A stretch of 64,000 nt of DNA from Mytilus galloprovincialis (GCF_965363235.1 NC_134846.1:75552724-75616723), one strand, 5' to 3'. Positions 52,601 through 58,577 are shown, counted from the stretch's first letter. Numbers and translations are program-made. Notes: a model not told the origin generated them from the letters alone.

Positions 52601-55066
52601 TTTTCAAAACCGAGAATCAATGAAGAGAAACTAATCGTCGAAATGCTCATCTTGGGCAGTAAAAAGGATACCATTAATGATATTATACTAATTTGAAAAG
52701 AATATAAAGTTTAGAATTAATTTTACTCTCAGTTGGACAAACTGACCATCGAATGATTTCTGATAATCACAAGTATATAGGACAATTGAGAAATAGTCAA
52801 TACCACTATCAAGGCAAACGCTGTATGTATACTTAGAAATGATAATTTAATTAACGTCCAAGATATTATGTATTCAGTAGTATATTACATTAATTCATAT
52901 CATTATTAATATTATTAATATATAATAAGAACAAGAGAGTATCTTATAACGTTCTTAGTCCATATATCTGTATACAAATTATATTAACGAATTTTCTTAT
53001 AAGTGCACTAAACTTTGATCTTTATAGTTCTTTGATGTTTATAGTTTCCATTTTTAATATATCCTCAATTTTGAAGTGGGTTCTAAATGTTTGTTGTTCT
53101 CAATTAATTTAGTGTTCAATTGATTTTTTTTTTTAATTTCATTGTTTGTATAAAAATGTGTCTTCAATTTGTTGTAAACGCCTGCAAAACATATGTTGAT
53201 ACTCAGATATTTCCTTTCAGTCCGATTTTCAGTATTTTTAATTAAAGATCTTCGATAGATTTCTCTCAAAACACTGAGCATTCTATTCTCGTCTTTTTTG
53301 TCTGCTATATTTCTCTTCTAAAATATGATTTCTTTCACTACCGAAGTGAAAGAAAACAGGCGATAACAGTCATAAACGTCCGATAAAAGTAAAAGAACAA
53401 GAATACCGAACTACAGGGGATATTGAAAATAGGAAGTACTTTATAAAATGACAAAATCAACAGCTCAAACACATCTAAAGAAAGGAAAACAAATGTAATT
53501 TTCTTAACTATCTACAGACATTCCCTGGTGTAGAAAATGGTGAATAAAACCTGGTTTCATAGCTCTATAAACCTTTCACAAAATTTTTATTTCTCAGCAA
53601 AATATAACAAGGTATGTAGTTACGACATTAGGAACATATTCGCTATCATATGTGAATCGGAAATTTCATAAATGTCAGCCAACTCTTAAAGCTCTGTCAT
53701 ACTTTCATTTATTAATTTACAAGTTTACCTATCCCAATTTGCTTTTAACCTAATTATTCACATTATTATTGTGAAATTTGCTCTCGAGTGACTTCTGAAT
53801 TTGTAAAGCTTAAAAAAGACGGCTAGACAGTTGGTTATCCGAATCTATGACAAACGAAAGAGAAAATAGTACAAATTTCTCTTCAAAAGCATACTAAAAG
53901 TTTAATTTAAAAGATACACTGCACAGATATATAAGCACCATGCCATTTTACATTAGTTTTTTTGTAACTCACTACTTTAATTAAGCCGACCAGCAAACCC
54001 ATTACCTGACTAACGAAAGATAAATTACATGCACACCATTTTATCAAATGGTCTAGAGTGCTGGTCTTCACGCTAGCGATACTGCCATTAATATTACATA
54101 CTTTAAAATTGAATGCCGCTGCGGAAATAATACTTAAAAAAAAAAAAAAATACTACAGTTTGGTATTAATATATCTGTTGTGAAAAATAAATCAGTCCCA
54201 TGGAAAAAAATGATGATTTACAAAGATATCTTTTACAATATATTGACAAAAATGAGTTTTCAGATTCACAAGAGATATACTCTTTGTATTTACCCATACA
54301 TTCTGCATTGTGGTTCAGCATTAGATAAGCCGACGTGGTAGTATATTACTCAAAAATAAAATTAATATCTGCGAGTTTGAATGTCTTACTGGTATCTTTC
54401 GCCTCCTATTTTTAACAATTGGCATATGTGGCTGGTAAGATGATGTAGCGGTTGATGATTCGACAGCTTATGGAATGATATTAATTTGCGACTGAAAATG
54501 CAGCCATGTGTACATGCCGAATACCGACCACACTTTGCCATTGTAATAAGATTTACTTTTAGATGATAGGAAAAATTATAAGAGACATTCATCTCATCTC
54601 TGTTCCAAACGTTACTGTGGTAAAAAGAGTGGATCTGCTTTTTTTTCATGTCTGTATAAAAAGGAGTTGCCTGTGGTCTAAGCAAAACACAAGTGTTTCG
54701 ACACACTTTACATCTTTGATGGTCAAAATAACAAAAAAAATAATATCATCAGGTGATAAAATCTCTGACAATCCCGCCAAATTTTCGAATTAGCTGGAGC
54801 TTTTGATTAATATTAGTAATTGTAAATTATTGAAATATTCATAATATAATTATTGATGAAAACATGTATAATAAATATATGAAGAACAGTTAAACAATAT
54901 AGGAAAGCGAAAGTCATTACCTGGAATTTCTACAGATGGTCTTTTTACACAAGGCGATGTCGGTTCCGATAATCCTCCTGAAGGTTGATATTCCTCGGAC
55001 GATCCTCTGGCCAGTCGACGTACATCCACACTTTGATTTGGAACTGTGAAAGGTATTTGTCGCATG
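16565..55066 (-). CDS. SYT15: Synaptotagmin-15-like gene, full visible span (seven exons)
   Basis: Exons in transcript order: 55066-54921, 37806-37596, 32432-32339, 32183-32013, 22171-22060, 18960-18778 and 16689-16565. All six introns are GT-AG and the reading phase is continuous across every junction, giving 346 complete codons plus a stop. Intron lengths are about 17.1, 5.2, 0.16, 9.8, 3.1 and 2.1 kb. The product has a linker (RQIPFTVP), C2A (GRLWFAVEYERE, LMPDERRYLQSK, VLKFTVYDVDR) and C2B ending ELDHWNEM...WHSLV. These motifs resemble vertebrate SYT15 more than SYT1 or SYT17, from memory. Synaptotagmins are tandem-C2 membrane-trafficking proteins. The first visible exon begins mid-codon, so a further 5' exon, probably with the transmembrane anchor, lies upstream and was not found. 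Calcium-ligand Asp residues are partly lost in C2A and nearly all lost in C2B. Confidence 0.85.
17150..17285 (-). repeat. Dispersed repeat family D copy, diverged
   Basis: The stretch TTTTTAGCCATTGCGTTGTCGG matches GCCATGGCGTTGTCAG at 44850 and its reverse complement at 33560. It sits in the last SYT15 intron. Confidence 0.55.
17553..17610 (+). repeat. Dispersed repeat family A, short fragment
   Basis: Contains TCAATGAGACAACTATCCAC, matching the start of family A. Only about 55 bases remain. Confidence 0.55.
17985..18140 (-). repeat. Dispersed repeat family E, long copy
   Basis: Reverse complement of the family: AAACTCATCATAGATACCAG, then GCGCGCGTTTCGTCTAC, then ACTCATCAGTGACGCTCGAA, then AAAGGCCAAATAAAG. 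Together with the copy at 11536 it defines a unit of at least 150 bp. Confidence 0.8.
18510..18722 (-). repeat. tRNA-derived SINE
   Basis: On the minus strand it begins with a B-box-like GAGTTTGAATCCCGTACG, continues through GGCAGGGGCACACGACTCC and TTCCTCCACCAAC, and ends in AACACCAATCAATCAATCA. The tetranucleotide tail and B box are typical of mollusc SINEs. It ends only about 55 bases from the donor of the SYT15 exon at 18778, on the intron side, and is in the same orientation as the gene. Confidence 0.65.
18778..18960 (-). CDS. SYT15: SYT15-like exon (C2B middle)
   Basis: Acceptor CGAATTTCAG, donor AAAG|GTAGGT. Two bases complete an Asp codon; the exon then encodes SYVKICLLVQNKVLKSKKTE, KKTDNPNFSESFTFKLP and a strand ending ITAMQHQSGYK. 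The D-S-Y-V-K motif is the usual DPYVK of C2 domains with Pro changed to Ser. KKTxNPxFxESFxF is the canonical C2B strand. The loop 3 region that should hold several Asp reads AMQHQSG, so those calcium ligands are absent. Many shorter frames overlapping it are shadows. Confidence 0.92.
18961..21283. other. Intronic sequence of the SYT15-like gene, nothing else recognised
   Basis: AT-rich intron between the exons at 18778 and 22060. I find no conserved frame, no long inverted repeat and no clear member of the dispersed families before 21284. Confidence 0.5.
21284..21590 (-). repeat. Dispersed repeat family A copy, diverged
   Basis: Reverse orientation: GCTCAACTGATTTTTATAGT, then TTGTACTGTTACA, then TGCCTGTCCCAAGTCAGGAG, then GGCAATCATACCACATTTCC. 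An internal deletion removes the CACCGTACGG core. Confidence 0.75.
22060..22171 (-). CDS. SYT15: SYT15-like exon (start of C2B)
   Basis: Acceptor TTATCATTACAG, donor TGTG|GTAAGT. It encodes SATDKGELFVSLSYNNSLER, LTVGIYEGKGF and NTDSPC plus one base. The KGELxVSLSYNxxLERLTV strand opens C2B in synaptotagmins. At loop 1 the first calcium Asp position is Asn; an Asp sits two residues later. The next exon joins in phase to give PCDSYVK. A family C repeat begins about 20 bases beyond the acceptor, so the repeat abuts the splice site. Confidence 0.92.
22192..22700 (+). repeat. Dispersed repeat family C with embedded Penelope tail fragment
   Basis: Blocks: TATACCGCTGTTCAAAACTC, AACTGAGGGAAACGCATT, CTGACTTGGTACAGGACATT, GGGTTGAACCTGGTTTTGTG. 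Other copies lie at 34226 (+), 37230 (-) and 41840 (-). Bases 22351-22450 duplicate 23312-23408, which is the 3' tail of the Penelope-like element, so this block is a mosaic. Confidence 0.75.
23018..23037. promoter_or_regulatory. Perfect 20 bp palindrome centred on TGACGTCA
   Basis: CAAATATGACGTCATATTTG is a perfect palindrome containing a full CRE/ATF consensus. It lies in a SYT15 intron, in an area with further ACGTCA motifs (22944-22990). Whether it binds a CREB/ATF factor is unknown. Confidence 0.4.
23484..25355 (-). pseudogene. Penelope-like reverse transcriptase, long decayed copy (copy 1)
   Basis: Translated in three frames from about 25355 down: an N-terminal region with SYTYTKSIASKIFNHKRV and AGHVITGDLGIV; KYVVVPADKASNNIVFICKK; then the RT core YWIPKLHKTPYKERYIAG, FDFSTLYTTIPH, VGIPMGTNCAPLLADLF and FRYIDDVLSLNNP. 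The C-terminal part has DKRDDFNFPIINFPFLNS, ISQLIRYSLACSH and LRKFYGHHHELVDPYD, ending at 23484. The YIDD box is the RT active site. IPKLHK together with DFSTLYTTIPH points to the Penelope-like lineage rather than LINE or LTR elements. It is broken by an in-frame stop near 25250, a frameshift near 24785 (poly-A run) and another near 23850. No GIY-YIG endonuclease was seen. It lies inside the 9.8 kb SYT15 intron in the same orientation as the gene. Confidence 0.8.
25388..25505 (+). pseudogene. Penelope-like RT fragment in opposite orientation (copy 3)
   Basis: Plus-strand translation gives KKIKEARSFIFTFRYIDDV followed by PSINNPNCSDW, which is the catalytic YIDD region of the same family as copies 1 and 2. 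It ends near 25505, close to the point in the protein where copy 2 begins. Its start is within about 40 bases of the 5' end of copy 1, so the two are head to head. Confidence 0.7.
25505..25830 (-). repeat. Dispersed repeat family B copy with an internal 44 bp tandem triplication
   Basis: Reverse-orientation family B blocks (GTTCACACATCTTTGTCAAT, GTACCAAGTCAGGAATATAA, GATAAGGGACTTTCC). At its end the unit TTCCTCGGAGTTCAGTATTT plus 24 more bases occurs three times, starting at 25677, 25721 and 25765, ending near 25808. Other family B copies hold one unit. Confidence 0.8.
26457..26615 (+). repeat. Dispersed repeat family B, 5' half
   Basis: AAAAAGTAAAATCACAAAAA through AAGTCCCTAATCAAATGGC to TGTCATATTTCTGGCTTGG, truncated afterwards. 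Confidence 0.8.
26616..28541. other. SYT15 intronic stretch, nothing firmly recognised
   Basis: Contains only short frames. One at 27441-27644 (67 codons, with KDKWRQDTNSYG) has no splice or domain support. No repeat family copy was detected. Confidence 0.4.
28542..28680 (+). repeat. Dispersed repeat family A, 5' fragment
   Basis: Diverged copy: TTTGTATGATTGCGAATGAG, then GGGCACCGGACGGCCTTTG, then CAGCAATCTATAAAAG. It breaks off 15 bases before the hairpin at 28696. Confidence 0.75.
28696..28736. repeat. Perfect 16 bp stem-loop
   Basis: CTTTGATTTTTTATAA, loop GACGTGGTG, then the exact reverse complement. It sits at the broken end of a family A copy, which suggests it marks an insertion or a repair junction. 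Confidence 0.7.
30021..30036. repeat. Poly-G tract (16 G)
   Basis: Uninterrupted run of 16 G, same length as the one at 2764. Confidence 0.9.
30335..30500 (+). repeat. Dispersed repeat family A, diverged 5' fragment
   Basis: ATTGCTAATGAGACAACTCT, then CCTTCAACAATGAGCAATTC, then ACAATTTAAACGAGAAACGG; about 165 bases with point differences. Confidence 0.75.
30600..31285 (+). pseudogene. Non-LTR retrotransposon (LINE), 3' end with zinc-knuckle-like C-terminus
   Basis: The plus-strand frames read RISNSYLNIEQGRHRKLP and then, one frame over, KRLCPLCKKDVEDEYHFTLK followed by Cys. The CPLC...EDEYHFxLxC pattern (CCHC-type) closes many LINE reverse transcriptase proteins. Coding ends at 30934, followed by about 320 bases of 3' untranslated sequence that finish with TTACACCAATAAAATGATTT and a (GATTT)n microsatellite at 31259-31281, a typical LINE tail. 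The copy is 5' truncated and carries a frameshift near 30740. It lies in the 9.8 kb SYT15 intron, antisense to the gene. The clade is not assigned. Confidence 0.7.
32013..32183 (-). CDS. SYT15: SYT15-like exon (C2A second half)
   Basis: Acceptor TTTTATTCTGTAG, donor CCGAA|GTAAGT; exactly 57 codons. It encodes VSHRTLQDRVLKFTVYDVDR, HKRHNVIGHALYQL, then VVWRDLEKEVTE. VLKFTVYDVDRxxxHxxIG holds C2A loop 3: the two Asp of YDVD are kept, while the third ligand position is Asn (HNVIG instead of HDIIG). VxWRDLE matches SYT15 as I remember it. Both ends are phase 0. Confidence 0.93.
32339..32432 (-). CDS. SYT15: SYT15-like exon (C2A, polybasic strand)
   Basis: Acceptor TTTTTTTTTACAG, donor TTTCAG|GTAAAA. 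One base completes the Arg codon begun in the previous exon; the exon then encodes IYLMPDERRYLQSKFKKK and TNNPKFEESYVFQ. LxPDERRxLQSKxKxKTxNPxF is the strongest SYT15-type signature in the window and includes the lysine-rich C2A strand that usually binds acidic phospholipids. It is separated from the next exon by an intron of only 155 bases. Confidence 0.94.
33116..33245. repeat. Diverged repeat pair member (partner 35655-35778)
   Basis: Shares ordered blocks with 35655-35778: AATCGATTACTGGACACTAA versus AATCGATAACCGGACACTAT, then GAAGAGG(T/C)GT and TACAGTTAC. This indicates an old dispersed repeat or duplication 2.5 kb apart in the same orientation. Confidence 0.55.
33507..33595 (+). repeat. 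Dispersed repeat family D copy
   Basis: AGAGGGACGAAAAATACCAG, GACAGTCAAACTCATAAATT, CTGACAACGCCATGGCTAAA. The first part equals the start of the 136 bp tandem unit at 43881. Confidence 0.8.
34110..34420. repeat. Family B fragment (-) followed by family C fragment (+)
   Basis: 34110-34200 holds ATAAGGGACTTTCCATTTTG and a relict of the 44 bp unit. 34226-34420 holds CAACAGTAGAACACCGCTGT through AACAACAGAAACAATGCAG. Confidence 0.7.
34422..34721 (+). other. Unassigned 99-codon ORF, hydrophobic N-terminus
   Basis: It starts directly after a family C repeat and codes for a basic start followed by a hydrophobic helix (residues 9-30), then nothing recognisable. It lies in a SYT15 intron on the opposite strand. 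It could be chance in AT-rich DNA or a first coding exon; no splice partner was seen. Confidence 0.15.
35033..35434 (-). repeat. Dispersed repeat family A, full-length copy
   Basis: About 400 bases in reverse orientation, from CCTTTTTCAACTGATTTTTA to CATACCACATCTTCTTTTTT. With 60714-61111 it defines the unit: one end AAAAAGAAGATGTGG, the middle GGTCACCGTACGGCC and GGCTCCTGACTTGGGACAGG, the other end CAGTTGAAAAAGG. The ends are not inverted repeats of each other and no open frame spans it, so a non-autonomous retroelement is one possibility. Confidence 0.9.
35655..35778. repeat. Diverged repeat pair member (partner 33116-33245)
   Basis: Carries the matching ordered blocks (AATCGATAACCGGACACTAT, GAAGAGGCGT, CTACAGTTAC) in the same orientation as its partner. 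Confidence 0.55.
35870..37225. other. SYT15 intronic stretch, nothing firmly recognised
   Basis: A 115-codon plus-strand frame (35870-36217) is Phe/Leu-rich with no motif and is probably chance. The rest holds homopolymer runs and no known repeat copy. Confidence 0.4.
37230..37565 (-). repeat. Dispersed repeat family C copy
   Basis: Reverse orientation: GGCATGCCATTTAACCAGGT, TGCACGTCGGTGTTTCTATT, GTTTGGGGTTGTAACCTGG, ACACCGGTAAACTACTGTT. It ends about 30 bases from the donor of the SYT15 exon at 37596. Confidence 0.8.
37596..37806 (-). CDS. SYT15: SYT15-like exon (linker end and start of C2A)
   Basis: Acceptor CTTTATTTTAG, donor TTAG|GTAAGT. Two bases complete a Gly codon; the exon then encodes AYALGSIDPSLYKIVDEDD, IGRLWFAVEYERETEKLLV and SKNLPTRQYG...SCDPFVR. 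The GSIxPxLYK linker motif and GRLWFxVEYE first strand are SYT15-like. At C2A loop 1 the first calcium Asp position is non-acidic (LPTRQYG where SYT1 has LPALDMG), while the DPFVR Asp is kept. Reading phase matches both neighbouring exons. Confidence 0.93.
38908..39213 (-). repeat. Dispersed repeat family A, truncated copy
   Basis: Reverse orientation from TCCCGCTAACATGTTTAACC through GCCTGTCTAAAGTCAGGAG to TTGCAATCATACCACCTG; it lacks the outer end with CAACTGATTTTTATAG. Confidence 0.85.
39214..40374. other. SYT15 intronic stretch, nothing recognised
   Basis: AT-rich, no frame above 60 codons, no repeat-family copy seen. Confidence 0.5.
40375..40485 (+). repeat. Dispersed repeat family G
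   Basis: TTTTCTCGCTGTGTTGAAGA, CCCATTGGTTGCCTTCG and GGTCGGGTTGTTGTCTCATT. A reverse, diverged copy is at 45920-46005. I associate this family with Mytilus sequence. Confidence 0.7.
41103..41215 (+). repeat. Dispersed repeat family B, 5' fragment
   Basis: ATGGTAAAATCACAAAAATA, CAAATCGGAAAGTCCCTAAT and ACACATCAAAAACGAATG, then truncated. Confidence 0.8.
41840..41975 (-). repeat. Dispersed repeat family C fragment
   Basis: GTGTTTCCCTCAGTTTTGTT, ACCTAGATTTGTTTCAGTTC and CAGCGGTAAACTACTATTG, in reverse orientation. Confidence 0.75.
43095..43290 (-). repeat. Dispersed repeat family A, strongly diverged copy
   Basis: AGGAGCATGTAATTCAGTGG, TATTTGTGTTTCGTTCATTT and TGACTATGAGGTATGGGTTA, with internal losses. 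Confidence 0.65.
43351..43459. repeat. 109 bp imperfect palindrome
   Basis: The arms begin AATAGTTATCCCAC and end GTGGGATAACTATT. Their inner parts are GTGTCAGTGTCAGATCACCC and GGGTGATCTAACACTGAC, around a GC-rich centre GGCCGGAGGCC. Arms of about 46 bases with mismatches. It directly precedes the inverted-repeat structure at 43461. Confidence 0.8.
43861..44620 (+). repeat. Split tRNA-like SINE head around the tandem array
   Basis: Before the array stands CCTGGTGTAGTGGTA (A-box-like). After it come CGTAGCTTGGTATGCTAGAG and ATCTTGAGTTCGAATCCAAG (B-box-like). Brought together these would form a tRNA-derived SINE promoter, so the array sits where a few D-arm bases would be. Confidence 0.5.
43881..44554. 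repeat. Tandem array, five units of 136 bp
   Basis: Units start at 43881, 44017, 44152, 44288 and 44424; the second lacks one G, and the last ends at 44554. Each unit begins TAAAAGAGGGACGAAAGATA (the start of family D) and ends CATCGACCCAGTGGTTA. The units differ by a few bases only, so the array is young or homogenised. The minus-strand frames over it are repeat translations, not genes. Confidence 0.95.
44812..44920 (-). repeat. Dispersed repeat family D copy, reverse
   Basis: GCCATGGCGTTGTCAGTTTG and GTTTGACTGTCCCTTTGGTA, ending TTTCGTCCCTCTTTTA. It is the reverse complement of the start of each tandem unit, adding a second inverted relationship inside the composite element. Confidence 0.85.
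45920..46005 (-). repeat. Dispersed repeat family G, reverse copy
   Basis: CAAAGGACAACAACCCTACC, AAAGCCGAAGGCCACCAATG and CTCCAACACAGCAAGA, the reverse complement of the copy at 40375. A scrap of family B (GGAGTTCAGTATTTTTGTTA) follows at 46020. Confidence 0.7.
46046..48095. other. SYT15 intronic stretch, nothing firmly recognised
   Basis: Contains a C9A9 homopolymer junction at 47341-47358 and a 62-codon frame at 47806-47994 with no recognised motif. No repeat family copy until 48100. Confidence 0.4.
48100..48368 (-). repeat. Dispersed repeat family B copy
   Basis: GTTTGTTTTGTTCACTCATC, AGTACCAAGTCATGAGTATG and ATAAGGGACTTTCCGTTTTG, ending in a single 44 bp unit core (CTCGGAGATCAGTATTTTTG). 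Confidence 0.8.
48530..48670 (-). repeat. Dispersed repeat family E, diverged copy
   Basis: AAACTCATCATATATACCAG, TTAGACTCATCAGTAAAAAC and AAAAGGCCAATTAAAGCGAA; the GAAACGCGCGTC core is mostly lost. Confidence 0.7.
49425..49515 (+). repeat. Dispersed repeat family E copy
   Basis: GAGCGTCACTGATGAGTCTT, ATAGACGAAACGCGCGTCTG and CATGGTACCTTTGATAAC. Confidence 0.85.
49768..50072 (+). repeat. Dispersed repeat family A, long copy
   Basis: AAAAAGAAGATGTGGTATGA, ATAGGTCACCGTACGGCCTT, CTGACTTGGGACAGGCACAT, ending near GGCGGGGTTAAACATGTTT; it lacks the last 40 bases of the full unit. Confidence 0.9.
50073..51631. other. SYT15 intronic stretch, nothing recognised
   Basis: AT-rich with long T runs near 51046 and 51181. 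A short family B scrap (GGATTTTCCTAGGCGTTCGG) lies near 51413. No supported gene. Confidence 0.45.
51632..51681. repeat. (TA)n microsatellite followed by a perfect 14 bp hairpin
   Basis: 51632-51652 alternates AT/TA. It is followed by CCTCCCAAAGTCTT, one G, and the exact complement AAGACTTTGGGAGG (51653-51681). The frames across this region on both strands are artefacts of the symmetry. Confidence 0.8.
51682..53394. other. SYT15 intronic stretch, nothing recognised
   Basis: AT-rich sequence; no supported frame or repeat copy. Confidence 0.5.
53395..53600 (+). repeat. Dispersed repeat family B, diverged copy
   Basis: ACAAGAATACCGAACTACAG, ATGACAAAATCAACAGCTCA and GTGTAGAAAATGGTGAATAA with AAACCTGGTTTCATAGCTC. 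Confidence 0.7.
53601..54920. other. SYT15 intronic stretch next to the first visible exon
   Basis: A 15-A run at about 54136 and short frames without support (for example 54386-54706 minus). No repeat family copy identified. Confidence 0.45.
54921..55066 (-). CDS. SYT15: SYT15-like exon (linker before C2A), first visible exon
   Basis: Acceptor CTTTTGCCTTGCAG, donor TTCCAG|GTAATG. It encodes MRQIPFTVPNQSVDVRRLA, then RGSSEEYQPSGG and PTSPCVKRPSVEIP plus one base, which joins the next exon to give IPGAYALGS. The exon starts with a single C before ATG. An acceptor is present, so the ATG is either an internal Met or the start codon after an untranslated exon. The Ser/Pro-rich linker and the IPFTVP motif resemble the region before C2A in SYT15 as I recall it. 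A preceding exon with a membrane anchor is expected but not seen. Confidence 0.78.
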
Positions 55067-56584
55067 CTGCAAGGCAAAAGAATTAATGAATGGTAGCGAC
55101 GGAGCATCGTTTAATGTTAACCTGTCATTTCGTTAGGTTGTGGATATCAAGAAGATGTTCCATTGATTTTTCTATCAAAGAAAAGTAAATCTGAAATTCC
55201 AAAGACTTAAACGATTAGTTTCTAATATTCTGTGAAGAAGTGATTTGAAGAATGAATGAAATGCCTCGATTCTTCTCCCATTAAGATTTCTATCGGAAAT
55301 ACAACAATTCTTTATGTTACATCATGCAATACAATTGCTAGGGAAATCTGGTTCCATCAAAGCTCCAATATCAACGTGTTACTTGTCAATCTGTATTATT
55401 TAACTATCCATTTAGAGCTCTGTTCAACAGAGTAAAATATGTACGTGTTAACATGCTATCAACCTCTAATAAAAATATAATATCTGAAGTGAGCCAGGAG
55501 AAAAATTGGACGTAGATAAAGTCATAAACGAGAATGGAATAATTACTGAGAATGGTTGCTTATAAAGACATAGGCGGACAATCAATTTACTTTAAATCAT
55601 TCTTTATGGATATCATATTCATTCTTTAATCTAACTATCTGAGATGAGACATTTTGTATAGTCGTAAAGCGAATGATGTAAATAAATGCATGTGTTTAGG
55701 TGTGTAATAAACAAAATCAATGTAACTGACAAAGAAGAAAAGCAGATGAGACTTAATCCCACATTTGCTACCAATTTTACAGTTATTGGACAAATTCATG
55801 ATCTATATGTCAATAATATATGTAAAAATATATAGCTATTCCATAACACTGACGTCTTATCTCATAAAGAGAAAGACGGAAAATGACAAAACATTGTAAA
55901 TGTAAAAATCGCTCTCTGATTTGATTTGTTAAGACTTCAGTGAGGGAGAAAATAACTCTAAGAATTGGCACAGATCTGATAGATTCATTTCATTGCTGCA
56001 TGCACGACAGCACTTACATCCAAGATAGAATGAGGATCCAATTTTATGAGACTATAGGAGTTTAAAACCAATTTCACAAGACACACTGACAATTTTCTCT
56101 GAAGAAGTTAACCTTCACTTGTAATATAGAAAGATTATTTTCCATAACTAATATAGGAAAATTATCAATATAAGGTTTACGGTATGAAAATTCGTTTAAC
56201 TTACTCTACTCAGTAAAAATAAAATAGAATAACTGGCTAGAATATCAATGCAAAGTCGACATTCAACATAAAAAAAAAACTTCCATTGCAAAGCAAAATT
56301 TTCTCTACCTTTCCAATACAAAGTGCTTTCAGCAGGAAGCATTTCTAAACAAAGCACAAAAACTAAGCATATAATGTGTTGGGGTTTTGACTTTGCTGTT
56401 GGTTCAATAACTGATCCTAGGTGGGTATCAAATGTTTTGAACATCGGTATACTCTTGTTGTCTTTACTTAAACTTTGCGCCAAGACAAAATTAACTTTGT
56501 GTTATTTTGTTCATAGAAATGATGCCTCTGGTGGGTCTTTTAAGACGGGAGAAGTCAACGAAGGATATGTATCTATATCAAAGC
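55067..56584. other. Region 5' of the first visible SYT15 exon
   Basis: I looked here for an N-terminal exon encoding a membrane helix and ending two bases into a codon with a GT donor. I found no convincing one. No repeat copies until 56585. Confidence 0.35.
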
Positions 56585-56740
56585 TTCCTCTCGGAATTTT
56601 GGATCCTCAATGCTCTTCAATTTTGTACTTGTTTTGCTTTATAAATATTTTGATATGAACGTCACTGATGAGTCTTATGTAGACGAAACGCGCGTCTGGC
56701 GTACTAAATTATAATCCTGGTACCTTTGATAACTATATAC
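56585..56740 (+). repeat. Dispersed repeat family E, long copy
   Basis: CTCGGAATTTTGGATCCTCA, CAATGCTCTTCAATTTTGTA, GAACGTCACTGATGAGTCTT, GTAGACGAAACGCGCGTCTG and CTGGTACCTTTGATAAC. The 111-codon frame running into it is not a gene. Confidence 0.85.
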
Positions 56741-58420
56741 ATATTAGACACAGAAAATAAATATGCAAGAGGTGACATTATTTTAAAAAAATCACAGAAG
56801 GGCGACATACTCAATCAAATACACCTAGTTATTCCAATTATTTGCCATATTCAGTTAAATAGTATCAGTCTTGATCCAACTTCCATTTAAAACATGTTAT
56901 CAAAAGGACATGTTAGATGATTATTTTTTTAATTTTACGTGATAATAATACTTATGCTCACAGTTGGCAAAGAAGATATAAAGTGGATATACTTTAAACC
57001 TGTGAACAGTATATGTAACATTATATATGTTCCTATTTAAACCAAGTATAACAGATCACGCGCGTATTCAAATCACGTGATGGTATCAATTCAAACTTAG
57101 TACGATACCCTGTAAACGTGGGGTAGATATATAGCAGGTAAGTCATAAAACTAACAACAATAACCTGAGTGCAATAAATCAATTAGAAAAAAAACCCAAC
57201 AAAAGTAGCTATAAATTCTTAACGAGGAAGAAAGATAAATTGTGCTGAGATGATACCTCATTAATAATGGAAATGAGAACAGTAAGATATCGATACTTTC
57301 GACGACATTTCGTGATGTTCAAAGATAACATGAAGGTCAAGAACATAATTCGATTACATTCGTGCTTAATTAATATCGTCAATTCTCTTTTGTTTTGATG
57401 TTTTGAACTCTTGATATAAAGAAGGCGTATTTGCCTTGAGCTCCGTTGATTAAACGAAAGCCAACATAGAGAGGAAAAGTACATACTGATTGTGCAGGAG
57501 AAAGAAAATCTATCGATGTAATAAATACAGTTTGGGGTCACTTAATTCAAGGTCAATTTAGTAGCCGAGAAGCAAAATGAGAGTTCCGATGTATTCAATT
57601 AACACAAAACTAATAAAAATCATTTTATTATTCTTTCCAGTCATAAATGTTTGAAACAGAAATTTTCCAAATGGATTTATACTTTCTGTCAATATGTTTT
57701 GATCAATTATTATAGAGAAATCTTGAATTGCTTTAATTTTATTGTCATTACAAGTAATGACTACACTGATTTTCTTATCTTCCCAAGGTCACGTTAGTGA
57801 CCGGTGATAAACAAGAGACAGTCCAATATCCAATTTATATAGATGACACGTTTTAATGTGGTCAGTGGTTATTAAGGTTGCATATGTACTCTTTTTCGCA
57901 ATGTTGTCTCTATTAACATATACTTATTATCATTTTGCAGCTTAATAAAAAACAGTTGATTGTCTTAACAGACGTTTAAAAATTAATGGGAGAAATTAGA
58001 ACTTCGTTTGTTTAGTTTCTGCTTTAATATTATGGACTTGTGTGATATCTGTAAAAACAATAGAGTCATTTTATTTACTTTTTTAAACACAGACAATAGG
58101 GGCCTACAATGATATTTATTAATTATGAACTTTTGACGAGGTTCGTATATAACGTATTGACTGAGTGAAAGTATTTATTTTTTTATACATATGTAAATAA
58201 TGTATTAAGAAAATGGCGTTCATTGTTCTTTTTGTGTATTTTCAAATTTTAATTTGCAAAAGTTTTAATATGTTTTTGAAAATAACAATATTTTTTTAAC
58301 TACTTCCTAGCTTGATAAATTAGCTTTTTTGTATTCTCAGCGTCTGCATTATTTCTTGAAGTATCCTGATCAATTTGTGAATTTTCTTTTTGTTTGCTGC
58401 GGCGCTTCCTCTATGGTTGT
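56741..58420. other. Intergenic or intronic stretch, nothing recognised
   Basis: AT-rich. A 110-codon minus-strand frame at 57209-57541 has no motif or splice support. ATCACGCGCGTATTC near 57055 is an isolated GC-rich spot. Confidence 0.4.
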
Positions 58421-58426
58421 TAATTG

Positions 58427-58442
58427 TGACGTCATGACGTCA
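58427..58442. promoter_or_regulatory. Double CRE-like palindrome TGACGTCATGACGTCA
   Basis: Two abutting TGACGTCA sites, the full CRE/ATF consensus. It lies 3.4 kb 5' of the first visible SYT15 exon, so it could belong to a promoter or enhancer of that gene. That is inference from position and motif only. Confidence 0.4.
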
Positions 58443-58577
58443 TAAATCTAAATTTAGCAACAAAATGTTATGTTGACCACTAATAATGTAATGGTAATGT
58501 CAATTTATTTTCGACTTATCAGTTTGATTGTTCCTTTATTGTATTTTTCGAATCTCTTTTAATCATTTTTTTTGTAG

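Noticed and set aside
56323..56658. 111-codon plus-strand frame and its 95-codon minus-strand partner
   Set aside because: The plus frame ends in a family E repeat copy, and neither frame has a domain or splice context.
57209..57541. 110-codon minus-strand frame as the missing SYT15 N-terminal exon
   Set aside because: No membrane helix followed by a donor in the needed phase, and composition looks like random AT-rich translation.
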